64,000 nucleotides of DNA from contig JAGTJL010000001.1 of NCBI GenBank assembly GCA_020746875.1, positions 4,836,001 through 4,900,000 on the forward strand, read 5' to 3'. A model generated the notes under the pieces. That model was not told where the DNA came from and ran no database searches. It saw only the letters and a program-made list of their open reading frames with translations. The stretch comes from Rhexocercosporidium sp. MPI-PUGE-AT-0058 (lineage: Eukaryota; Ascomycota; Leotiomycetes; Helotiales). Positions 1 through 11,115 of this stretch are shown here, piece after piece (the first letter of the stretch is position 1; each line of letters begins with the position of its first letter). The position numbers and the translations under genes are program-made.

Positions 1-2
1 AT

Positions 3-916
3 CGCCATCTCCTCAACGACCTAGCTTCCCTCCTACCCCACGGCCGCAAAGACGCAAAGCTCGATACGAAATCAAAGCTCTACCAATTGAACGAGCTGGC
101 GGAGCTGTACAATTGCAACAATGTGTTTTTCTTCGAGGCGAGAAAGGGGAAGGATCTATATCTGTGGATGAGCAAGGCGCCGAACGGACCTACCGTGAAG
201 ATGCACATGCAAAATCGTACGTCGAGCGCAGCCCTTGCTACCTTCAACCAACCCAGAGAGAGATGGATGGGAAGAGGGGAGAGGCGACGAGAGATCAATG
301 ACTAACAACACACACAGTACACACCATGGAAGAGTTACATTTCACAGGAAACTGTCTCAAAGGCTCCCGCCCAATCCTCTCCTTCGATGCGACCTTCGAC
401 AGCGAACCTCACCTCCGTGTCCTCAAAGAGCTCTTCCTCCACATCTTCGGCGTCCCTAAAGGCGCCCGGAAAGCCAAACCCTTCATCGACCACGTCATGG
501 GCTTCACCCTCGCCGACGGCAAGATCTGGATCCGGAACTACCAGATCAGCGAGACTGAGGCATCGAAAATCATCACCTCAGACCCCACTTCCGAAGGTAC
601 CCCGAAACTTAAAGAGAAGAATGTCAAGGGCAAGGAGACGGAGATTAGTCTCGTGGAGATCGGACCCCGCTTCGTGCTTACGCCTATCGTGATCCAGGAG
701 GGTAGTTTTGGTGGACCGATTATCTATGAGAATAAGGAGTTTGTGAGCCCCAACCAGGTCAGGAGTGAGATTCGCCAGAAGAAGGCTGGGAGGTATAATG
801 CGAGGGCTGAGCAGGGTGTGGAGAGGTTGGCGAAGAAGGGCGAGTTGGGCCTTAGGACTAGTGGGGGAAGGAAGGCGAAGGTGGATGAGCTTGATACAAA
901 GGAGCTCTTTGCTTGA
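3..916 (+). CDS. BRX1: Ribosome biogenesis protein BRX1 (Brix domain), 5' end cut off
   Basis: Brx1 is a nucleolar Brix-domain protein needed for assembly of the large (60S) ribosomal subunit. Two exons are visible: 3..216 and 318..916, joined at phase 1 across a 101-bp intron that starts GTACGT and ends CACACAG, with a TGACTAAC branch site. The spliced product reads KMHMQNLHTMEELHFTG and GNCLKGSRPILSFD, the signature of this family, followed by FGVPKGARKAKPFIDHVMGF. The Brix fold spans most of the visible part. The C-terminal tail is basic and Lys/Arg-rich, ending KELFA. The N-terminus lies outside the window, so the start cannot be judged. Identity is from recognised motifs and is secure. 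Confidence 0.95.
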
Positions 917-2454
917 GTGAGTGCGAGGAAGAACTAAACTTGAACTTGAGATGTTAGATTGCTGGGGTTGGGCTGGTGTCTGGTGTTTATGGATGCGTGC
1001 ATTTGTGTGGGTAGTGCTGATTGGGAAAGAATTACATTCAATGATATGCACTGAAACCACATTTCGAGGACAGTCTTGTTTCTTGCTCTTTACGAGAGAT
1101 TCGCGCTTCTGAACTGTAAGGTGGTCTTCTCACAGCTGCTAGAGAACTTGCCGTCACATTATTTCATCTCTCACGATAAACTTCACAGAGATGCGGGTTT
1201 AGGATTACATGAGTAAGGTAGCCCATTTCTGATGTGAACATTCAGCCTACAACACAGGCGTTTATCAATGAGGTTCTCATAAGTCACCTCTTTGACACCA
1301 TTCTCATATATTATCAATCCGTAGCCTCGCCATGACATCACATCTCAATAAAATACAATACAATGCAGGACAAAAGACTGAAAGCACTAGAAATGAGGGA
1401 CAGAAGCTCGCCTTCCTTACACTAGCTATCAAAATCCCACTTCCGAGTTCCTACCTTCATATCTCTCCTCCAGCGCATCGTCAGCATCTTCCTCTTCTAT
1501 GCTTTCCACAACATGCTCTTCTTCTCACCTAAAACTCCTAGAACCCCTTATCCTCTAGTTTCGCCATAGATCCTAAAGTAAGAAAAAGGGCACTTTGAAG
1601 CCATTTCACCGGCTTAGGACTATATGCTCCCAAGTCGATAGGTAGGTCAATACGACATAGTACATAGTGGAATCTCTCTCTCTGCACCTTAACCTCCAGA
1701 TATTCCCGTCAGCTATCTAGTTTAGAAGATATAGTTACAGGGTGAGTAGAGCTGGGCTAGAATAGGTCGGGGCTGCTTAGACAGCTTTAAGTATCCTCGC
1801 TTAATTTCAAAACAAGAGGTTGATATAAGGCTCACCTGGAACAGGTTCCCGCCTAGCTTAAGGGGTGTAGTTTTCGTATTGCATCATGGCTATACACTTT
1901 GAGGGTGCATTTTCCGAATGCATGTTTTTGGAAATATGCCACCTCAGGCGTGCAAACAGATATTTACGGAAGTTTTGGTTTTCTACACAGCGACGGGAAG
2001 TGGGAAGTGGGAAATGGAAAGGGTCGGTCTAGTACTAATGGTGAGAAGTTATTATAGAACCGAATTTCTTTCAAGACGACCCTGATATATCTACTCTGTA
2101 ACCAGATTTCTTCTTGTTCCTTTTTTTTTTTTTGCAAAGAAGGAGGGATTCGCGTACAATTATGTACGTCTTTTTCACGGAGTTGAAGATTTCATTCATC
2201 TTGCTTTGCAGAAAAGCATCTCTCTTCAAGGACTCTTATATCGTAAGATAATGGCTGCACCCACTGCAAACCACAAGATATGTACAGAAACTTGCATCGC
2301 TCATTACGTTAAACCTCCCTATTGACTGTAGCAATTCTGACTCACGCAGCTCATCAGAACCACGCTAATCTTGGCCATGCGTACAGTCCGCCCACCTTAC
2401 CAGTTATCATTTGTTCTCTTCTAACCTTCCCTCGCTAAGCCAACTGCTCGTCCA
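917..2454. other. Intergenic, no gene seen
   Basis: Lies between the convergent 3' ends of BRX1 and the metalloprotease gene. It is AT-rich with short chance ORFs only. A run of 13 T lies at about 2121-2133. No RNA gene or mobile element was recognised. Confidence 0.6.
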
Positions 2455-3594
2455 TCACCCCCATCTATAAGTCAGATATTGGTGAAACATCCTCTCCTCC
2501 TGACCATTTGTAAATTCCGAAGTACTGCAAAACAATCAGCTCAACCCCAACTCAACTCAATTCAGAACCACTTGAAACAAAGAGAGGAATTAAACGTACC
2601 AACTATCATCCGTATACCCCATAAAATTTCTAATCGGGTCCTCACCCTCCATATCCGGGCACGTATCCTCACCCACAGGACACCCATAATCATCCCCCCT
2701 CTGCGCCGGCGTATCCGCCACAAAATCACCGGTGGCACCACATCCACCTGCGAAAGTGTGGTTCAGACCGAACCAGTGTCCTGCTTCGTGTACGGCAATG
2801 TGCCCGAGATTCCAGGTTGGGTTCGCGACCGAGGAAGGGATGCCAGGCATGGTCAGCGCGGAGATCTGGCAGGAGTCGGTCCAGAATCCAGGATCGGATT
2901 CCGTGAGCGGGGTGAGTGTTGGGAACTGTTGAATATGTTAAGATAGATCCTTAGTATTCCTTCCTTGAGTGACATTTCTTCGTCTTAAAAAAAGACACTA
3001 GTAAAAGCTGTTCCTTATATAGAAACATTCGAGAAAGTGAGTTACGTCGGAAAAAACTATGCAAAGACTGACCTGACAGAACCCCGTCCCCCCGGGCACA
3101 TACCGACTAAAGAAATACATGTTCAACGCCCCAATCCCACCTCTTCTCGTCGCTCTATAATAAGCAGCCTCTTCCTTCCTGTACCTCACCCAGTTATTCC
3201 CACCTTCTTCCTGCGCCTCATTAACGAAGAACGCAGAGCCCGTAAGATTGTCAACCACGCGTGATGTAGAGTTCAACACGAGCTCTATATTATGCGCTCC
3301 GAAGTTATCGTGGAGGACAGCGAATTGGGCGGATGCTATGGTGTCGGTTATCAGGGAGGCGTCGGACTCGTGGCTGGCAATATGGAAGTTTACGGGGACG
3401 GTTAAGGTGCTGTTTTGTTGACGACGGGTGTTTTGAGGGGTAAGAGAAGAGGGGAGCGGGGTGAGGGAGTCGTCCTCGGAGACAAGACAACCTCGGTGGG
3501 ATGGGAGGGTAAATTCCTGTCTTGAGAATGTGCTGGGATGGGCTATTGAAAGTCCCAATAGCGAGGAGCCAAGCAGGAGTGTTGAGGACCTCAT
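2455..3594 (-). CDS. Secreted zinc metalloprotease, M43 (MEP1-like) family
   Basis: Extracellular metalloendopeptidase of MEROPS family M43B. My model has three exons on the minus strand: 3594..3073, 2925..2600 and 2524..2455, giving 305 aa, close to the usual length for fungal family members. Introns are 147 and 75 bp, with donors GTCAGT and GTACGT. Residues 1-20 form a signal peptide (MRSSTLLLGSSLLGLSIAH). The zinc site is HEAGHWFGLNH at residues 220-230 (HExxHxxGxxH), and the methionine turn is NFMGYTDD. The last exon restores the conserved Cys after TDDS and the motif CTSEFTNGQEERM, which supports the final splice. The role is inferred as nutrient acquisition or host/competitor protein degradation. 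The gene is convergent with BRX1. Confidence 0.92.
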
Positions 3595-4141
3595 GGCGAA
3601 GTTATTGAAGCGTTTTTGTTTCGGTTCCTACGTAGCAAAACAAATAAACGAAAGGTTAGCAGCAAATCAATAAATATCGAATGAAAAGCACAACGCAGCG
3701 ACATTGACGTCAATATATGCTCGACAGACGAATTCTCAAACCCTGTTATCTTTCGAAGAGTGCACTCAATACGAATCTTGGCAGCTTCCTATCTTACTCC
3801 ACATGTCCTCGTATTGTCTTCAAGATCGACATTTAGCTGCAGCCAAGCTTGACTCGACCTCGCTAAGGAGTCAAAGGGGTAGGTAAGTACTTGACAAAGT
3901 TTATTTATGTTTTATGTCTCCTTAGGCGGGGAGGGGAGTGTAATCGCAGCCTATTGATTCTTTAAGTTCATGTGCGTTACATGCAGATAAGATATCATGA
4001 ACTCTTTGTTACGATATCTCAGGAAGACTTATGGAGGAACACTTTGAAGCCACGGCCAATTGAAAGGCAAGCGAATGCTGAAATCAAAATATCCCCACAG
4101 CTTTGATTCATCTACTGCGAATAAGTCTGCGAGTAACGTCC
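3595..4141. other. Intergenic: metalloprotease upstream region
   Basis: Contains the presumed promoter of the M43 protease and the 3' flank of ORC5, both on the minus strand. No supported coding sequence or repeat was seen. Confidence 0.5.
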
Positions 4142-5706
4142 TTATTCAGCCAAATAATCCTCCGCCTCAACCCCCACACTCCTTGCGATCCCTCTAACCA
4201 CCTCCCAACCCACAGCAACCTTATACTTCGTCCCCGCATCCAAAACATCCACAGAGTTCACACTCCCCATCCTAACCAACAACCTCAAACTCGCCAGAGT
4301 AGCAACCGCCATCTGCACATCAGCCGCTCCCTCAACCCTACTCTTGCCCCTTCCCCTCGCATCAGCATCCTCCTTGATAGCATGAAAGATCGCCAACATC
4401 CTCTCCAGCACAAAAGCCTGCGGACCCAGCAGTTTCCGGGCTATCTTCCTATGTTTTGTGACGCCAGCTCGCCCTTTCGTGAGCGCTGTCCCGCCTCCCT
4501 TCTTGCGACGCTTTGATGCGGCAGCTTTCATGAAGAATGTCACGTCCGTTTTTGGAGGGTTAAAAGATGCGAGGTAGGCGGCTACGAGGAGGAGTCGCGA
4601 GAAATAGGGGAGCTGAGCGCCAATACCGGTGTATCTCGCTGTGCTAGAGATGTATTGGCTTTGTGTTGCTGGTAGTGTGCTAGTATCGGATACAATGGTA
4701 TGGATTAAAGCGGAATCGGTCTGGAAGAGCGACCGGTTTGCCAACAAGAGTTTTGAAAATGGCGAGGGGTTCAAGGAGCCGTCTAGGATAGGCTTGATGA
4801 AGCGTGGCCAGAGACGGAGGCACACAGAGCGGAAGGATAAGATGTCTCGTCCTGAATGCTTAGAAAGAGAGTCCCAGACCGCGGAGCAGTATCTAGACCA
4901 TACTTCTTTCGTTTCTTTTGGAAGTTCGGGCGTTGGCGTTGTCAGAGCCAGGATTTGAAGAAGTTCTGGCTTGGTGTAGGCCGGGAAAGATACGTGCGGG
5001 ACACCTGGGAGATGGAGGAAGTTAGGGCGCGGAGAGGTGACGATGAATATTGTTGTGAGGTGTGGGATCTGGTAGTATTAGTCAGTAACATATTAGAAAG
5101 AGGATATATGGATAGAAACGTACAATCTCTCCCAATCTCGCAAGAGCTTGAAGCAACGTGGAAGGGGCATCTCGTTGGCGATCTATTCCATCAAATACCA
5201 GCACGAACTTCCGTTCTTCTTCCTCTTCTGCGGACAAAGTCCACCTATCCGCCATTCTCCCTATCTCAACAACCAGCTGTGCTAGGTTTTCACAGCGTCC
5301 AACATTGTCCTTCCACTCCACGGCCTTGGCTACAGCCCCCACCGTCTGCTCGAGCAGATGTCTCCCGCTGATACATTCTGCACTCTTCACAATCGCAAAT
5401 CGTAAGTTATCATGATGCTTCGTGCCATTCACTTGGCCATTTGGTGAGGGGTTGGAGAGGTCTTCGAGAAGTGCTTTCGTGATGGCGCTTTTGCCGGTTG
5501 CTTCGAGACCGTGGAGGACTATGTTTTTACTTCCTGCTCCTTGAATCTGCGGATGGAATTAGGGTCTAAAGCATGTCGAATGCTGGTCAAGATATACTTA
5601 CTGAAACGAGGGCAGCTAGAGTGCGGATTTGTTGGTGTCGAGAGGGAAAGCGCGCAGAGAGTGTTGAGAGCATAATCTCGTTCGGGAGGGAGAACATGGA
5701 TGCCAT
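4142..5706 (-). CDS. ORC5: Origin recognition complex subunit 5
   Basis: ORC5 is an AAA+ subunit of the six-protein complex that marks replication origins and loads MCM. Three exons, 5706..5602, 5546..5124 and 5068..4142, all join at phase 0 across two 55-bp introns and give 484 aa. The start MASMFSLPNEIM is followed by a Walker A motif GLEATGKS at residues 48-55 and a Walker B-like segment KFVLVFDGID near residue 150. The C-terminal half carries the ORC5 winged-helix region, including RFIKPILDGSLNPSPFSKLL and LPYFSRLLLVAAYLASFNPP. A basic KRRKKGG stretch precedes the C-terminal helices. The Walker B position has Gly after Asp rather than Glu, so ATP hydrolysis by this subunit may be weak (inference). 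It shares a roughly 500-bp divergent promoter with the Zn2Cys6 gene. Confidence 0.93.
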
Positions 5707-6213
5707 TGCTGGTACACAGAATACTTATGCAGGCTTTTGGAAGTGCCTAGATGTTCCTCTTGGGCCGCCCTCGAGGATTTCGATGAAGCTACCTAGGAAC
5801 CTACAATCGCGTCTGGATATTTGGGGAGACGCGATGACAACCTTAGATGTGAGGCATGCATACAGAATCTACCAGGGTCGAGGCATCATTACAATATTAC
5901 CACCTGCCTGCGTTGCTTTTGTTTTCTTTCACCAACATTTCGACTACCGGTATATATATCCATTTGATTTCATGGAGAGAGTTTGAATTCCACACCATAA
6001 TATCCTGTCATCGCCGCCTCAAATTTTAGCCCCTAGTTGCTTCATGAGTATCACATGTCTATTTGATCGCTTCTCGGTCGATACCATATACTACCTCAAA
6101 AGTCAAAACACGCGATCCTCTGCTCTCTACTTTTCTAGTTCTACCTCTGTGTCTTTCCATCTGTGTAGACTGTGGTGGATTTGAGAGGAGAAGTAGAAGA
6201 TATCCTAGAAATC
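5707..6213. promoter_or_regulatory. Divergent promoter region, ORC5 / Zn2Cys6 gene
   Basis: This 507-bp gap separates the start codons of two outward-facing genes, so it must hold both promoters. The motif TATATATA occurs near 5951. No specific factor site is claimed. Confidence 0.5.
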
Positions 6214-7488
6214 ATGTCAGCAGATTTCATACCCAAAAGACCTCACAAGAAAAGTCGAGGAGGCTGTGGAACATGTAAATCGAGAAAAGTCAAGGTAGGA
6301 GAACCTCCGAAGTAAAAGAAGTTAGCTCATATAGATCAGTGCGATGAAGCGAAGCCTAAATGTGCTTATTGTGAGAAGAGAGATCTTGTCTGCATCTATA
6401 TCCAAAAGCCAACCAAGTCATTGTCAACAACGCCAGACTCCCAACTCCCAACAGATCTCCTCACCGGTGATCTGCTTTTCGATTTTAATGAAGTTGTTGA
6501 AAACATCGATCGGTCTTGGGAAATGGCCCTGGTCAGGAGTCCATCACCACCAGCTGTCTTTTCATCCATAGGATTTCTATCTCCTACTGATCTCCGATAC
6601 ATGCACCATTGGTCTACTTGCACATGGAACACTCTAGCTGTGGGGCATTGGGCTGATGGCGTTTTGCAAATGGAAGTCCCGATTCTCGCCTTCGAGTTTG
6701 ACTTTCTTCAGGATTGCATGCTTGGAATTGCTTCGCTCCATGCCCAACAGCTCCTTCCAGACCCCCAACAGGCTCAAAAACAAACGGCGATATATCGTGC
6801 TAGAGCTCTGAGTAGCTTTCGGAATGCATTGACGAACCTTAGATGGGGAACTCGGAAGTACGAAGCCGCCCTCATCACCTCCCTTCTGCTGGTTCTTCTC
6901 TGCTCAAAGGATTATTCCATGGATGACGGAGAACTCATCGCCGTAAACTGGCTCATCTTATATCGGGGATTGAGCAGTGTCATCAATCTGAAAACCTACG
7001 AGCACATCATGTCTCTAAGCGTATCCCCTATTTTTCGCCGAGAACTGGCACCCCTGAAAGAGTCACCTGTCATTCCGAAAGTTCTCATGAACATGGTTCG
7101 AGAAATTGAGCCAGACGATCCTGACTTCCCCATGCTGGTATGTTATTGCAAAGCACTCGATGCTTTGGGACTTCTTTACGGACAGTTGCGTGAAACAGGA
7201 ACCGGCCCTGCACTGTCGATCAGAGTCATCACCTGGCCATCTTTCATACAACACGATTTCGCTGCTGCGGCACAGAAAAAACGGCCTAGAGTTCTCGTTA
7301 TTCTGGCATTTTACATGGTCTTTATGCGGCTCGTGAGAGATTTGTGGTGGGTGGATGGGATTGCACAGCAAGAGTTCGGAACACTTATCAAACTGTTGGA
7401 CAGGAGATGGCTGCCATATGTGGAGATCCCTATCAAAGCGATGATGATGAGCACCGATGAGGAAGTTGTGGAGTTGATTCTCAAATGA
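6214..7488 (+). CDS. Zn2Cys6 fungal transcription factor
   Basis: Two exons, 6214..6294 and 6340..7488, are joined at phase 0 across a 45-bp intron and give 409 aa. Splicing at the acceptor GATCAG restores a complete binuclear zinc cluster, CGTCKSRKVKCDEAKPKC, then AYC and a last Cys. The spacing is C-x2-C-x6-C-x6-C-x2-C-x6-C at residues 18-45. The neighbouring acceptor ATAG would break the frame, so the choice is well supported. The rest is an alpha-helical region with LHAQQLLPDPQQA and SFRNALTNLRWGTRKYEAAL, as in fungal-specific transcription factor domains. The small size and N-terminal cluster resemble UPC2-type regulators, but the target pathway cannot be told from sequence. It is divergent from ORC5. 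Confidence 0.88.
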
Positions 7489-7846
7489 TCTATTTTGCAG
7501 GTGATTCTTGCACTGATGATCAATTCAACGTCATTTTCAGTGCCAGCCCCGCTGAACAAAGAGGTTGGATGAGCTTGCATTTTGAGGTCTCTGGGCACGA
7601 AGCAGGAAATGCTGTCATATCCTCCAAAACTCAGGGCTCTACCGTTTATTGCATGTACGAATCCAGGGCACAACCGTTGCATCGATTCATGTGACAGCGA
7701 CCGCACACCAAGCGCACGAAAGTTGTCAAGATAGCCACCTTCTGAAAGACATCCGCCTGAGGTGAAAGACGGATAATACCAAGGCGCTCCTCTCAGATAA
7801 ACGACAAGCGACACAAGCTAGACACAAGTGGTAACTCTTGACGATC
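7489..7846. other. Intergenic between convergent genes
   Basis: A short 358-bp gap between two 3' ends. No gene or terminator hairpin was recognised. Confidence 0.5.
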
Positions 7847-9287
7847 TTACTCATCGTGGATATTCAGGTTCTGGAAAGGCCCGTTCACCTGTTCCTCAAG
7901 AACATCCTCCATCTTCCTCCGATTGGCCAGCGGCACCTCAAGTGATCTCGTAACCTACAAAACATCAGCAAACTGCCCAGCACATATTGAACCCCTTCAA
8001 TAGCATTGGAGTGGGTCAAGATTAAAAGGCACGTACCGTCCAGCAATCTTCAAATGGAAACTCTGTAGCATGTATCAACTTCGATACAACACACTGTCGA
8101 ATCCCTGGAAGATTGTGCCCCAGAATCCTGTCCAAGTTTTCTGTCTCCATAATACCTTGGAACACGTATTTGACCCACCGGTCAACACTTTTGTCCGAAG
8201 CTTCTATCAGAATCCTGACCTTCAAATCATATCGCTCTCTAGCCTTCCTTCTAGCGTCTATCAACTCCTCGACCGTCTCTGGGACTTTTGGAAAGCCACA
8301 TCTCAAGCGCCACTCCTCAGTGACAGTGATGGCCCTTGTGATAATTTCGTATCGTATCTTCGTCCGCGTCGCATGCTGCAATTCCTCACTTTCTTTCTCC
8401 GTGAAAAGGCCCCACCAGAGCTCAACAGGAAAAATTCTCTCCATCCAATCTCCAACAGCGGCCAATTGCACCAGCCAGACACCCTTGATGATGAAGGAAT
8501 ACAGATCAATCACGGCTTTCTTTCTCTCCAGTCTCCTTTGCGGCATCGGCACCATTCGCTTGGATTCCACGTCGAAGATCATTGTCATGTCGGACTTAAC
8601 CCAGGGGAGGCTGACGAGGCTTTCCATCCAGAACTCGTCAACTGTATTTTGATCTGGGGTATCGTCCTCTCCGGTAACGTCGGTTGAAACACTAAAGGTA
8701 ATACCATGATCTAGGTCCCTAGTCATATCTATATGCTCTCTGACCGAACGATTGGAACCGCCGTCGCTGATCGATCTCACTCTCATGCTGTAGTGGATCA
8801 ACTCGCCGAAGGGTCCTGGAAGGGGTACATAGGAATCGTTCGGGTGACCCTCACCGGCATACCGGTCCTCGAGAATGAAACTATCATAGCACCCATTCGA
8901 CTTCTTTGCTGCTCTAGAGATGCTATCTTCGCCGCTATTCAGCTCATCATCTTCCGAAGCGTCTTTACTCCGGGACGGGCTTTCAAAGAGCACCGTATCA
9001 TCAGCGTCCCCCACGAAATTAGCCGCTATTGGTATCTCCTCGCGATCACCGCTCCCAGAAATCCATTTAGTGACGTCCATTCCGGCAGATTCGCTCATGG
9101 TACTTCCTCCAGCCCTCTGACCAGACAGTTCGTCCTCATCTGTTGAATTATCCTCCATGACGAAGATCGGAATGCTGCTCACGACGAGGTTGTCGTTGCT
9201 CTCACTTTCTACGCGCACATGTTCGCTCAGAGCTTGGATTTTCGGACTCGAGGGGGATGCGCCTGGTTGTTCGGCTTCTTCTTGCAT
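7847..9287 (-). CDS. Hypothetical acidic protein, two exons
   Basis: Not recognised. The model has exon 1 at 9287..8037 and exon 2 at 7954..7847, joined at phase 0 across an 82-bp intron (GTACGT..TTGTAG), giving 452 aa. The intron is favoured because it replaces an early stop with 36 clean codons ending FQNLNIHDE. The start is the first ATG (MQEEAEQPG). The frame stays open upstream to about 9475 without an ATG, so a further 5' exon is possible. The N-terminal ~250 residues are Ser/Asp/Glu-rich and probably disordered. The C-terminal ~170 residues look folded, with WMERIFPVELWWGLFTEKES, TVTEEWRLRCGFPKVPETVE and a basic helix DARRKARERYDLKVRIL. No signal peptide or membrane segment is seen. 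Confidence 0.72.
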
Positions 9288-9827
9288 TGCCTTTCTGGTG
9301 GTGGCACAATGTGGTGGATGGGTATTCAAAATCAAGTACAATTTATCAAGGTGATCGCCGCTGGAGCTTTTGGATTCGGAGCTTGGACCGTGAATCGATT
9401 TCAACTGAAAAAGTGGCAGATCTTCGATCTGATGAGGATTGATTGCTTGCCTGAAATTGGTGCTAGCCTCTCCTATTCACTGGTGTTTGCGGAGATGGTA
9501 TTAAGCGAGGTGTTATGATTTGCTTCGCCGATGGTGGCGGGGCTGTTTGCTTAAAGGAAACAAAGTTGCTGTTAAGCTATCACATTCCAGTCTTGGCCTT
9601 AGCTTGTGAAAGTAAACCATTCTACGAAGCTTGAGTTCACCTTTGCAACTTTTCGTTCACCTCATGACACCGACTTGAAAAGTCATGGTCAGCATACACA
9701 AGTCCACTACAATCTCTCGATGAGCATGTTAGTAAAAGTAGCTTATTGACTTACAGTCTTCCTCAAATCATGCAACAGAATTTTATCCTCAATCTCCACA
9801 TCCACCTAATTGACTGCATTTTCAAAA
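9288..9827. other. Intergenic
   Basis: Upstream region of the 452-aa gene. It holds a GAAAAGTCATGG-type AT-rich sequence and no supported gene. Confidence 0.45.
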
Positions 9828-10402
9828 TTAAACCGGCCTGCATTTGCTGCCAGCAGAAATCAGACCTCTATCTCCTCGCCAAAAGCCAAGTCTAGAATGA
9901 TAGAAACCTGCTATCTGCCCTTCGTCCAAATCTCTATTCGCAAACCTCCCAAAACCCTATCCCAGTCTTCCCAAACCCAAAAGACAAAGTATTAGTATCA
10001 ACGCCCCATCACCACCTCACACAGTTAAACTCCCTCCCCTCCGCCCCAAAAAGAATCACTAACCGGTCCCCTCGCAACCGTAACATTATACAACAAAACC
10101 GGACTATGGAAGCGACTGGTAATACCATTACCCGCACTCATAATAGCCTGCAGACTATTGGCCGCCGAATGCGTATTCAAGCAGAAGAAATCTACGTTCA
10201 GAAGAACTTGTTCGGTGAGGAACGATGGGTTAAGGGCTGGTGGGGTCATATTGGAGGGATGGGTGGCGAGGGCGTGGGCGAGGCAGGGTGTGCATCGTTG
10301 GAGGGAGAGGCGCCAGCTAAGGGGGGTGGTTAGTTTTTGATAGGGGAGGAGGTGAGAAAGGATGGGGAGGGGTACATGTCGTGATAAGTACTGCAAAGAC
10401 AC
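9828..10402 (-). CDS. Unresolved gene fragment, minus strand
   Basis: A coding-like stretch on the minus strand from about 10402 to 10064 reads without stops and has protein-like composition, for example LNPSFLTEQVLLNVDFF and SAANSLQAIMSAGNGITS. It reaches a good donor (GTTAGT) at 10063. A perfect branch site (GATACTAATAC) lies inside the proposed 107-bp intron. Resuming at 9956 gives 43 further codons to a stop at 9828-9830. The 5' end is not resolved: there is no ATG in this frame, and the segment begins at candidate acceptors CATTTCAG and TTTGCAG, so an upstream exon near 10400-10600 is expected. The product was not recognised. It could be a real gene with a missed first exon or a decayed one. 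Confidence 0.35.
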
Positions 10403-11016
10403 TGAAATGACACGGTATTGTTTCTCTTGGGATACTTTTCGAGATAGAGGGGAGGAGGAGGGGAGCAGGTCGGGTGCTTATCTTGATCGCGAGGCTGAGA
10501 CTAGTTGATTGCCGTGAATTTGTTATTGACGAGGGCCATGACGAGGATTCATTCGTCCGTCGACGATAACATTCATAGTAAAAGGATAGAGGACGGACTG
10601 CCATAGTTGCTGAGCCGGAAGTTCGAGGGAACGCTATAATTATATAGTTAGGTTTGAAGCTTCCCAAAGTCGGGTTATGGTTTCGGGCACCCAAAAAACC
10701 GCAGTCTCACGGGACGCCTGATGACTTTTGTCAATGCATTGATTTATCCTATGTCATTGTTTTTCATGTCTTCCAGTATCACGTCACTCCTCTAGACCAT
10801 TTCCTTGAACGACTTGCAACGCATTTACTTCAAGAGACTTATACACTCTCTTACATCTACAACGACTTCATACTGCCCCCAGAATTCTCATTTACGTTAG
10901 ATTATGCTCTCTCCTTTGGCCTAAATATTCCTAAGCTTTCGTTTTAGATTCCACATCTGCACCCCGTGGTAACACTGGAATCTGTCATGCTAAAAATTCA
11001 TTCAGGAGAAGCATAC
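10403..11016. other. Intergenic or unresolved upstream exon
   Basis: May contain the first exon of the preceding minus-strand gene. An ORF starting MAVRPLSFYYECYRRR lies at about 10604 but could not be joined convincingly. It may also contain the last exon of the small Cys-rich gene that follows. Confidence 0.35.
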
Positions 11017-11115
11017 CTTACAGCTTTCACACGGTCCTCCCTTATCCATAGAAGCATTCCCGCAGATGGGCCAGTTAGCACACTGATGTTTCGATATATC
11101 TCTTGGGCCTGACAT
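11017..11115 (-). CDS. Small Cys-rich (zinc-ribbon-like) protein, first exon
   Basis: A 33-codon exon from ATG at 11115 ends exactly at a consensus donor GTATGC (11016). It reads MSGPRDISKHQC, then ANWPICGNASMDKGG, then PCESCK. Four cysteines in a C-x5-C-x10-C-x2-C arrangement suggest a tiny metal-binding fold, as in short fungal zinc-ribbon-like proteins (inference from spacing, not a named family). The next exon is not fixed. Acceptors ATTCCAG and GACAG about 35-42 bp downstream both give short open ends with stops near 10948-10965, but the introns would be unusually short. It is too small for ordinary gene finders. Confidence 0.4.
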
